Shown piece after piece: positions 17,511 to 24,190 of a stretch of DNA of 64,000 nucleotides (positions within the stretch are counted from its first letter, which is position 1; each line of letters starts with the position of its first letter). The translations under genes were made by a program, and so were the position numbers. Source of the stretch: Chryseobacterium phosphatilyticum (lineage in GTDB: Bacteria; Bacteroidota; Bacteroidia; Flavobacteriales; Weeksellaceae); contig NZ_PPED02000001.1 of the NCBI RefSeq assembly GCF_002899825.2, positions 1,302,001-1,366,000 on the forward strand, in the 5' to 3' direction. The notes beneath the pieces were generated by a model, which was given only the letters and a program-made list of their open reading frames with translations, searched no databases and was not told the origin of the DNA.

Positions 17511-18486
17511 CATTAATATTGCTTTTTTAACTGTTTTATTTTTCCTTTTTTCCTGCTATAGTAAGGCTCAAACTGAAAATAAAGCAATAAGTACAGAATC
17601 CCGCCCAGCAGATACAACATCTGTTTTCTTTAACACCAATACAAAGGATTGTATCAATCTGCCATTTGGATATTCAGATCTTTCAAAACGGATAACGGTT
17701 GACTCTGCTCTGGCTGCGATACAGGATAAGAATAAATTAAAGGAAATCCATGCACTACAATTTGAAAAGGGAATCAAAAAAGATTTTGTATTACTTCCTG
17801 AAGAATATGACGTTTCTCTACCTTTCAATAAAAATATCAATGAAAAAGACCGCATTGCTATTGCTTCTGATTATCTGTGTTATGGAGATTATTCATTGTA
17901 CTTTATGGCGGTCTATAATACGGTTCGTTATGCTGATCCATTTATCGAAAGAATATACTTAGTTTCAACAAAGAATAACAAGCCGATCGATATGAAGAGA
18001 ATCTATCTTCATCATGAAGGAGAAATGGGATTTGCCAACTATACCTTGTTCAACATAGACAAAAATAATATTATCTCTCTAAGGGATTATGAATTTAGCG
18101 AGAGTCCTTTTCAAGTAAACCCCTTACAGCAATACCAGATCCTTCCTTCCGGAAAATTTTCCCGATATTTTGATAAAGACGGGTTATATAAAAATAGTGA
18201 AGAACAAGGTGTGGTGAAAAATCACAGGAAAGAAGGAAAATGGATAGAAACCAAATCAAATGGCTCCATTAACCTACAACAATACCCGGAATTTACTGAT
18301 CCTTATACTTATCTGGAAGCAGAATACAAAAATGGGCTCCCTTCCGGAACATGGAAATTTTATAAATTATTGCAAAAATATAATGAGGAAACGGGAGAAC
18401 CCATAGTCAATACACGAAAAAAAGGACAATTAATTTATACTGAAATGTATAAAGACGGGATATTGGAAAAGAGAGAATTTCGTTAG
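17503..18486 (+). CDS. Lipoprotein with MORN/YwqK-like end, probable immunity partner of the M15-like effector
   Basis: The open frame extends to 17299, but that part lies inside effector 3. The ATG at 17503 gives a lipoprotein signal (MRNINIAFLTVLFFLFSC, lipobox LFSC) and an 8-bp overlap matching the pattern of the other pairs; the product is 327 aa. The C-terminal third has MORN-like glycine/tryptophan pieces (HRKEGKWIETKSNG, NGLPSGTWKFYK, KKGQLIYTEMYKDG) as in YwqK-family antitoxin-like proteins. Envelope anchoring fits periplasmic protection from the peptidase. It is the last gene of the island. Confidence 0.82.
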   Translation: MRNINIAFLTVLFFLFSCYSKAQTENKAISTESRPADTTSVFFNTNTKDCINLPFGYSDLSKRITVDSALAAIQDKNKLKEIHALQFEKGIKKDFVLLPEEYDVSLPFNKNINEKDRIAIASDYLCYGDYSLYFMAVYNTVRYADPFIERIYLVSTKNNKPIDMKRIYLHHEGEMGFANYTLFNIDKNNIISLRDYEFSESPFQVNPLQQYQILPSGKFSRYFDKDGLYKNSEEQGVVKNHRKEGKWIETKSNGSINLQQYPEFTDPYTYLEAEYKNGLPSGTWKFYKLLQKYNEETGEPIVNTRKKGQLIYTEMYKDGILEKREFR

Positions 18487-18767
18487 AATAATTGGGGTAG
18501 TTCTCCTCTTTTTTGTTTACATAAAAATTGAAAGACTTCCAATCTCTTTAAATTTCATGTATATTCTGAAGTTTTTTCAACGTGAAGAAAAATTCAATTT
18601 ATTAATAATATAACTATGCGGATACGCATCCGTTTAGAAAGAATCAATAAAGTTGACCTCACCCTTATTTCCTTAAAATAGGGTAATTGCAGTATACTAT
18701 TGAAATCTGCCCATTCAAAAACAGGAATTTTAAATCGATTTATAACACTACAAACAGACCTGCATAT

Positions 18768-19568
18768 TTACTTGTAATCAATTTTATGATTAAGCTCAAT
18801 AGGGTTATTTTTCAAGCGAATATTTTTTTGCAAACTGTTTGTAATTTCCCTTAGACCAGGATTTATGGGGTTATTATTATTGTCACCAATGGTATATTTA
18901 ATATTCTTTGCTTTAATTTCTGCAAAAGGATCATCATAATAGTTTTGTTGTAATTTTTGAAAAGTCAACCAATCAATTTCCTTCCCTTTCCGGAAACCCA
19001 ATCTCTCATTATTTTTCATCATTTTGATTGCAGTCAGATCAAAATCAAAACTATTTGTGTCGTCTGATATTTTAACAATTAATCCTGGTAAACCATTAAA
19101 TACATAGGGGCCTTCCAATACATTGACTGAGGGCGCAAACCACGCTGTCCAATGTCTTCCTCCATAATTCAATTCTGCTTGCTGGCAATCTAAGTCGCCT
19201 ATCCTCATTTTATTTTTTAAAATAACCCATTTTTGCAGCTCATCAATTCTAATAAAGTATTTATCTTTCAACATAGGGGCTGTAATATGTTTTAAAATTT
19301 CTGATTTTGCTAAATCTTTTTGAATGTATAACTGATGAGCAAAAGTTGGTTGAGAACTCGTCCCAAAACCTGTTTTCTGGACCAAAGAATCTATCTTCTT
19401 CTCATTTTCTGAACGAAAAAGAGATTCTTTACCCATAATATCCAGAAAATACGTTTCTGTGACAATGTTTTTTGCTAATGAATTGGGTTTATATTTTAAG
19501 GAGTAGACTACGGTGATGTTTTGAGAGAAGAAAAGACAAGGAAAAAATAAAAATAATAACCTGACCAT
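18768..19568 (-). CDS. GLPGLI family secreted protein
   Basis: Member of the Bacteroidetes GLPGLI family, named for its best-conserved motif, here FNGLPGLIVKI in the middle of the protein, preceded by GGRHWTAWFAP, the usual catalytic-looking aromatic stretch. The frame starts at 19601, but the methionine at 19568 gives a standard signal peptide (MVRLLFLFFPCLFFSQ) and leaves room after a hairpin that ends at 19607, so it is preferred (266 aa). Family function is unknown; the members are periplasmic or secreted. The gene lies downstream of a small Cys-rich double-glycine-leader peptide gene on the same strand, 275 bp away. Confidence 0.85.
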   Translation of the reverse strand: MVRLLFLFFPCLFFSQNITVVYSLKYKPNSLAKNIVTETYFLDIMGKESLFRSENEKKIDSLVQKTGFGTSSQPTFAHQLYIQKDLAKSEILKHITAPMLKDKYFIRIDELQKWVILKNKMRIGDLDCQQAELNYGGRHWTAWFAPSVNVLEGPYVFNGLPGLIVKISDDTNSFDFDLTAIKMMKNNERLGFRKGKEIDWLTFQKLQQNYYDDPFAEIKAKNIKYTIGDNNNNPINPGLREITNSLQKNIRLKNNPIELNHKIDYK

Positions 19569-19606
19569 AATTAAAAAATCAATAGTTTGTGCTTTTCTCA
19601 TATAAA

Positions 19607-19659
19607 AATGTTCAATTACGAGTTAATGATAAATATAAATTAACTAATAATTGAACATT
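19607..19659 (-). promoter_or_regulatory. Long hairpin between the peptide gene and the GLPGLI gene, terminator/attenuator-like
   Basis: AATGTTCAATTA (19607-19618) pairs perfectly with TAATTGAACATT (19648-19659); after a 2-nt internal loop, AGTTAAT (19621-19627) pairs with ATTAACT (19639-19645) around an 11-nt loop. On the minus strand the structure is followed by TTTTTATA, so it resembles an intrinsic terminator allowing partial read-through from the peptide gene into the GLPGLI gene. The 19660-19843 stretch upstream shows no further gene. Confidence 0.65.
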
Positions 19660-19843
19660 ATATTGTAGTATCCGTTGTGCAGTTTGTTACAAAACCTTTA
19701 TGGTCTGATCATAATCAAAACCTATGTTATGAAGAATAATTATGATTAAAATAACACTAAATGACTATTTCAAACTGAAATTATTAAAATACACAATGGA
19801 TATTTTAACTATAAATATTAAATATTTATTTCTTGTGATTTAA

Positions 19844-20044
19844 TTAGACACACTGTTGGCAAATGCTACTCACTTCTCCACTGGTATTATAAGCTATATG
19901 AATACCACAAGAAAGTCCATAAGGAGCACACTGTGAATCACCACTACAAGTTCCTGAACCGCAATTATAGCCATCACTTGGTAATAATTTACCTCCGTTA
20001 AGTGTTTTCAAATCTTCTCTAGTTAATTTTCTTAATTTTGACAT
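19844..20044 (-). CDS. Double-glycine-leader, Cys-rich bacteriocin-like peptide precursor
   Basis: A 66-aa peptide. The first 18 residues (MSKLRKLTREDLKTLNGG) are a typical double-glycine leader with the LxREDLKxLNGG pattern cut by C39 peptidase/ABC exporters. The putative mature part is small, polar and contains six cysteines (in NCGSGTCSGDSQC, LSCG and ICQQC), suggesting disulfides or a modified peptide. Chryseobacterium genomes carry many such bacteriocin-like genes of unknown function. No exporter or modification enzyme lies nearby; the downstream GLPGLI gene on the same strand is the only visible partner. Confidence 0.75.
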   Translation of the reverse strand: MSKLRKLTREDLKTLNGGKLLPSDGYNCGSGTCSGDSQCAPYGLSCGIHIAYNTSGEVSSICQQCV

Positions 20045-20482
20045 TTTAAATTATTAGTTTTTGTTGTTTTTCCTACTCTTTGTTAAGCTTTTCGGATACC
20101 GCTTTATTTTTCGCTAAAATAATAATTATACCAATACAATGTAAAATATATTTGAAATAATCTAATTCATTAACAATTTGAATACAAAATCAGCCCTACA
20201 TAACATGAGTGCCACTTTCATCCTCATTTCTTATATTATGAAATTCAATCTATTATTGATATTCTCTGGCAACTATGGTAAAAAACTTATGAAAAAAATC
20301 AATATAAAATCCGAAAAAGTACCCGATTCAAAGTTTGATTCTGCCCTTCAAGGTCTCCATTACCGGAAGAATCCTTTTGTGTAGTTGTAGTAAAATAATT
20401 ACATTGTAAACAAAAGTCTTTTTTTAACAGAATCTTTCAAAAGAAAACACTAAATATTCCGTTTAATTATTAAATTTGGCTA
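20045..20482. other. Intergenic region, no convincing gene
   Basis: AT-rich spacer between the minus-strand peptide gene and the plus-strand lipoprotein gene. A 68-codon frame at 20178-20384 (with an inner 31-codon version at 20289) has no family signal. TAAATTTG at 20471-20478 fits the -7 pattern but lies only 4 nt before the lipoprotein start and has no TTG partner. Confidence 0.4.
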
Positions 20483-20947
20483 ATGCGAAAGAATCTTTAT
20501 CTCATCATTGTATCATTCTCCCTTACCAGTTGCTATACCTATCAGGTAAAAAAACAAGTGGATACTACGAACGGCAATAAGCAAGAATCTAAAAAAAATA
20601 CAGCCCTTGCGAACTCTACGCTTATGAAAAATGGAGTAGCTGAGTCGCAAAACCCCAACACTCAACAAGCGCCTGTTCCGGTGAATGTTCAGGACAAACT
20701 TGCTGCTGGCAAAAATGTTAAAATTGATGTTGAAGGCAGGAGCTACAAAATAATAGTTGACAGATGGGAAAGTGACAGTCTGGTTGCTCACCCGGTTCAT
20801 AATCCTAAAAAAATTCTGAAATTCCATAAGAATCAGATCAATAGCGAAAAAATAGCAGAAAAACGTTTTTCACAACCTATCGCTGATATTATTACAGTTA
20901 CAGCTTATGCTGCAATAGGAGCCGGAATATGGTATCTTCTGCGCTAA
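20483..20947 (+). CDS. Small lipoprotein with C-terminal membrane segment
   Basis: A 154-aa protein of unknown function. It begins with a lipoprotein signal (MRKNLYLIIVSFSLTSC, lipobox SLTSC), then a Gln/Asn/Lys-rich linker, a compact beta-prone part (NVKIDVEGRSYKIIVDRW, about 80-100) and a final hydrophobic helix (ITVTAYAAIGAGIWYLL). The layout suggests an envelope protein held by lipid at one end and a helix at the other. It is transcribed alone and faces the convergent 21054-22298 gene across a shared terminator. Confidence 0.8.
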   Translation: MRKNLYLIIVSFSLTSCYTYQVKKQVDTTNGNKQESKKNTALANSTLMKNGVAESQNPNTQQAPVPVNVQDKLAAGKNVKIDVEGRSYKIIVDRWESDSLVAHPVHNPKKILKFHKNQINSEKIAEKRFSQPIADIITVTAYAAIGAGIWYLLR

Positions 20948-21001
20948 TTTTTTACAACCACCTCGTCAACAAATGTTTCAATCAACATATTCAAAAAAAA
21001 C

Positions 21002-21030
21002 AAAAGCATCATTAGAACTATGATGCTTTT
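21002..21030. terminator. Bidirectional terminator between convergent genes
   Basis: AAAAGCATCAT (21002-21012) pairs with ATGATGCTTTT (21020-21030) across a 7-nt loop. A runs on one side and T runs on the other let it work for the plus-strand gene ending at 20947 and for the minus-strand gene ending at 21054. Confidence 0.85.
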
Positions 21031-21053
21031 ATATTAAATCCATAGATTCTCAC

Positions 21054-22298
21054 CTACTCATACTTCGAAAAATCCACTGCAAAAATACATCTATTGACCT
21101 GGCTGCCATTCTGAGCTCCGGCATTGGGTTCATATTCTGTAAGGCTCCATAAATAATTATATTGGGATTCGAGATAGAGGGATTCAGCTCCATACGGCCA
21201 TCGGTAACGTACCGTGTCATCGGCTCCATCAGTGTACCGCGCCAACCTGGCATTGGAGCCATAAGAATTGCTGGGAGATCCGGTACAGGAAAGCCATGTT
21301 CTATTTCCTTTCCGGAATACCCCTTGAATACCATGGGCATGGTTATCAGCAAAAAGACTGTTCTTTGGAGTTACACTTACAATTCCTGAGTTTTGAAGCA
21401 TTCCACCGGGATCAACAGAAAAGCCAAAGACTTTAGGAATAATCGATGCGTCAGCACTGCCTGCATAATACTGGCCTGTCCAAAGCTGCGTTCCTTCATC
21501 ATTCACCTGTATGGTGGAGAAAGGACTGGCATTGTTGATCTTCTGATATCCGGTCTGAGGCAATATATACCGATAATTGAAAGCGTATAAATTACCATTG
21601 GCATCTTTACCGCATTTATCATTGGTTGTATCCCCTGTGCTTACCTCAATCAATTTATTCAGATCAAATATCCGAACGCCAAGATTGGTACTGCTAAGAT
21701 ATATTTTCCCTTTAAAATAGGCAATTCCACCGGCATGCACCTTCAAGGGAGCATAAGAACCATATTGAGTGTAGGTGCTGACATTAGCAGGTATATCAGG
21801 CTGCACCAGCAGGATATGCCGATAAGTGAGATAGTTGCCTGAACCTGGGCTGATGTCGATCAGGGTAATACGGGAGCCTTTATATTCGGCATCATCTTTT
21901 GCATACCAGCTTACCAGGAGATAACGAATGCCATCTTTAGTAAATCCGGCAATTCCCTGTGGCCGCCAGATAGAGGTCGTTTCATCATCAGTATTCCAAC
22001 GGATTCCTCTCACTCTGTTCTCTTCCGGAATGTTAAATCCGTACACTTCTGTGTATGCATTTCCACCAATAGCCTGACGGTTTTTATTGACCTGAGCAGG
22101 ATTCAAAAAATTAAACCCTGAATTGATATAAGCACTGGTGTCTACAAAAGGATTCACACTTACATCTGTAGCCGCTTTTGCAGCATTTTTTAAAGGAAGC
22201 TCATCCTCCATCGAGGGTGAAGTTAATTGATTATTCTGGCATCCTGTGCCTGTCAGTGCAAGCATTAGCATCCATCCAAAGAGTTGTTTTTGAATCAT
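21054..22298 (-). CDS. Secreted lipoprotein, beta-propeller-like, unknown function
   Basis: The frame starts at 22337, but the methionine at 22298 gives a lipoprotein signal (MIQKQLFGWMLMLALTGTGC), so that start is chosen (414 aa). The mature part is rich in aromatic and glycine residues with recurring strands such as YTEVYGFNIPEENRV, WRPQGIAGF, YLLVSWYAKDD, HAGGIAYFKGKIYL and RWPYGAESLY. This recalls secreted actinobacterial proteins of unknown role that describe their own beta-propeller-like fold; the resemblance is from memory. No enzyme motif was recognised. Confidence 0.82.
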   Translation of the reverse strand: MIQKQLFGWMLMLALTGTGCQNNQLTSPSMEDELPLKNAAKAATDVSVNPFVDTSAYINSGFNFLNPAQVNKNRQAIGGNAYTEVYGFNIPEENRVRGIRWNTDDETTSIWRPQGIAGFTKDGIRYLLVSWYAKDDAEYKGSRITLIDISPGSGNYLTYRHILLVQPDIPANVSTYTQYGSYAPLKVHAGGIAYFKGKIYLSSTNLGVRIFDLNKLIEVSTGDTTNDKCGKDANGNLYAFNYRYILPQTGYQKINNASPFSTIQVNDEGTQLWTGQYYAGSADASIIPKVFGFSVDPGGMLQNSGIVSVTPKNSLFADNHAHGIQGVFRKGNRTWLSCTGSPSNSYGSNARLARYTDGADDTVRYRWPYGAESLYLESQYNYLWSLTEYEPNAGAQNGSQVNRCIFAVDFSKYE

Positions 22299-22451
22299 AA
22301 TCAGATAAGTAATAAAGCGTGAATGTAATAATTTCAATTGTCCACGAAGCTACCGGATTCCATTGTTATTGGAATTACCTCAGCATTAAATGTGTATTAC
22401 ATTTTATGATGTGCACTATTTTATTTTTCTGGTAAACACGACACGTTGTAT

Positions 22452-22484
22452 TTGCTTTCTGATCATAATATTTAATTATATTTG
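22452..22484 (+). promoter_or_regulatory. Bacteroidetes-type promoter for the GNAT gene
   Basis: TTG (22452-22454), a 22-nt spacer and TATATTTG (22477-22484), a full match to TAnnTTTG, lie 26 nt before the acetyltransferase start codon. Confidence 0.5.
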
Positions 22485-22510
22485 AAAATCAACCAGCCAA
22501 TCACTAAAAA

Positions 22511-22999
22511 ATGAAAAATAGTAACCCTGAAATACAACTCAGACCCACAACAGTTGCTGATTTAGACATTCTTTTTCAATTTCAACTTGATCCTGAAGCG
22601 AATCATCTGGCAGCATTTACTTCAAAAGATTCCTTCAATAAAGAAGCTTATCTCGCCAAATACACCAAATTGCTGAATGATCCGACTGTTAACAACCAGA
22701 CCATCGTGGTTGATGGTACCATCGCAGGAAGTATTGCCAAGTTTGTGATGGAGGGCGATACAGAAATCACTTACTGGATCGATAAAGCTTTCTGGGGACA
22801 AGGGATCGCCACAATAGCATTAAAAAATCTTCTTACCATTGAAACGACAAGACCTATTTTTGGACGCGTTGCCTTTGACAATACCGGTTCCCAGAAAGTT
22901 CTTGAAAAGTGTGGATTTACAAAAATTGGTACTGACAAAGGTTTTGCCCGAGCGAGACAAACGGAAATCGAGGAATTTATTTACAGACTTGATTCTTAG
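22511..22999 (+). CDS. GNAT family N-acetyltransferase
   Basis: A 162-aa cytoplasmic acetyl-CoA-dependent acetyltransferase. It has the RimJ/RimL-like pattern: an opening IQLRPTTVADLDILFQFQ, the central ITYWIDKAFWGQGIATIALK, where the QGIA turn is the acetyl-CoA phosphate-binding loop, and NTGSQKVLEKCGFTKIG near the C-terminus. The substrate cannot be predicted. It is preceded by its own promoter and its stop overlaps by 4 bp the stop of the convergent 22996-23631 gene. Confidence 0.92.
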   Translation: MKNSNPEIQLRPTTVADLDILFQFQLDPEANHLAAFTSKDSFNKEAYLAKYTKLLNDPTVNNQTIVVDGTIAGSIAKFVMEGDTEITYWIDKAFWGQGIATIALKNLLTIETTRPIFGRVAFDNTGSQKVLEKCGFTKIGTDKGFARARQTEIEEFIYRLDS

Positions 23000-23631
23000 A
23001 GTTGCTTCTCTGCCTCTTCAATATTATAGGCAATCCTATGATCCTGATTTATTAAACGAACAAAAATATTGATGTATTTACTAAAGATGTTTTTATCGTA
23101 ATGAACAAGTACAGGAAATAACTGGCTGCCCTGGTAATACCTTTTATTTTCTAATGCTTTGTGCATTGCCCTTTCTATTTCTTTTAAAAGTGGTTTGCAA
23201 CTTTTCTTCAACAGGAAAATCTTTAGGTCAGATTCAAAAAACATCTTATCGTATAAATGTAGAAAATGTTTAATGTAAGGATATAGGTCGTGTTCATTTT
23301 TCCCATTAAAGGTCGAAATATACAACGCACGGGAAATTACATCATAAACATTATCTTCATGATAGAGTCTATGGGGTTCAAAATCTTCTTTCTCGTGCCA
23401 CTTTTCAATAATAAAGCGATCAAGCAACTCAAACCCTTCTTTTATTGACCATGCCAATAAGATAAGCATTGCCTGATAAGCAATATGTTGATCCTGATGA
23501 TGAAGCAGTCGTTTTAATTTTTCTACTCTTTCAATATTTATTTCTTCAAGCAGCTGTACTTCGTTCAAATCATATCCTTCTTGTCCTTCTTCATTATAGT
23601 AATAAAGAAGTTCATAGAGCTCATTATTCAT
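22996..23631 (-). CDS. Hypothetical helical (HEAT-like) protein
   Basis: A 211-aa, mostly alpha-helical, acidic cytoplasmic protein without a recognised family. Segments such as ERVEKLKRLLHHQDQHIAYQ followed by AMLILLAWSIKEGFELLDRF look like paired helices of HEAT/ARM repeats. Similar proteins in other bacteria are annotated as immunity-like or hypothetical. It starts 2 bp after the stop of the 23634-24044 repeat-protein gene, so the two are probably cotranscribed. Confidence 0.75.
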   Translation of the reverse strand: MNNELYELLYYYNEEGQEGYDLNEVQLLEEINIERVEKLKRLLHHQDQHIAYQAMLILLAWSIKEGFELLDRFIIEKWHEKEDFEPHRLYHEDNVYDVISRALYISTFNGKNEHDLYPYIKHFLHLYDKMFFESDLKIFLLKKSCKPLLKEIERAMHKALENKRYYQGSQLFPVLVHYDKNIFSKYINIFVRLINQDHRIAYNIEEAEKQL

Positions 23632-23633
23632 CT

Positions 23634-24044
23634 TTAATTTAACTTAAAAAAGAAATACACTACCGCAGCCCATTCTTTCTGAATCCCTCTGGCATAGCCA
23701 ATAGTACTTCGACTACTGTTTTCCACCGTTCCATCATTTTTGATATATCCAATGGTTGAGCGACTACTGTTTTCTACGGTACCATCTTTTTTAACATACC
23801 CTACAGTAGAACGGCTGCTGTCTTCTATGGTTCCGTCACTTTTGATATAACCGATTGTGGAATGATTCTTATTCTCTATGGTTCCGTCAGACTTAATATA
23901 ACCGACTGTGGAGCGGCTGCTGTTTTCTATCGTTCCATCCGCTTTAATGTATCCTGTTGTACTATGACTTCCTGATTCTATGGTTTGAGCACTTACAACA
24001 GAAAGGTTGAACAAAAAGAAGCAAATGACTGCTGTTTTTTTCAT
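23634..24044 (-). CDS. Secreted tandem-repeat protein (17-residue repeats)
   Basis: The frame opens at 24092, but the methionine at 24044 gives a clean signal peptide (MKKTAVICFFLFNLSVVSAQ; 136 aa). Residues 28-112 are five copies of a 17-residue unit of the form STxGYIKxDGTIENSSR, with a sixth partial copy (STIGYA) at 113-118. Then comes a short tail with the hydrophobic AAVVYFFF. The G-Y-x-x-x-D-G-T spacing suggests a small beta solenoid or hairpin stack. Function unknown. On the minus strand a TACTTTTG -7-like box lies at 24090-24097, without a good TTG partner. Confidence 0.8.
   Translation of the reverse strand: MKKTAVICFFLFNLSVVSAQTIESGSHSTTGYIKADGTIENSSRSTVGYIKSDGTIENKNHSTIGYIKSDGTIEDSSRSTVGYVKKDGTVENSSRSTIGYIKNDGTVENSSRSTIGYARGIQKEWAAVVYFFFKLN
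23694..23963 (-). repeat. 51-bp coding tandem repeat array (five copies plus a partial)
   Basis: Each 51-bp unit encodes one 17-residue STxGYIKxDGTIENSSR repeat of the 23634-24044 protein. The copies differ mainly at third positions and at the x residues, so they have diverged but kept the frame. Confidence 0.85.
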
Positions 24045-24109
24045 GATTTTTAATTTTAATGTTATTATTTTTTGCTCACTTGAAGTATTCAAAAGTATTG
24101 ATTAGTTTT

Positions 24110-24144
24110 TAAAAAAACAGCGCCACTTACAAAGAAGTGGCGCT
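24110..24144 (-). terminator. Rho-independent terminator of the RCC1 operon
   Basis: On the minus strand AGCGCCACTT pairs perfectly with AAGTGGCGCT (plus coordinates 24119-24128 and 24135-24144) around a 6-nt loop, followed by GTTTTTTT. It lies about 45 bp after the RCC1 gene stop. Confidence 0.88.
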
Positions 24145-24190
24145 ATTTCAAATATAAATAAATTTTAGTTGTTATATTAAAATTTAATGT

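Noticed and set aside
20178..20384. 68-codon plus-strand frame (inner 31-codon version from 20289)
   Set aside because: No family resemblance, poor start context and a mixed composition; it lies in an AT-rich spacer where such frames are expected by chance.
20471..20478. TAAATTTG as a -7 box for the 20483 lipoprotein gene
   Set aside because: No TTG at the right distance and it ends only 4 nt before the start codon, so support is too weak.
23694..23963. Regular 51-bp repeats that could be mistaken for a CRISPR array
   Set aside because: The repeats run continuously without unique spacers and keep the reading frame of a secreted protein.
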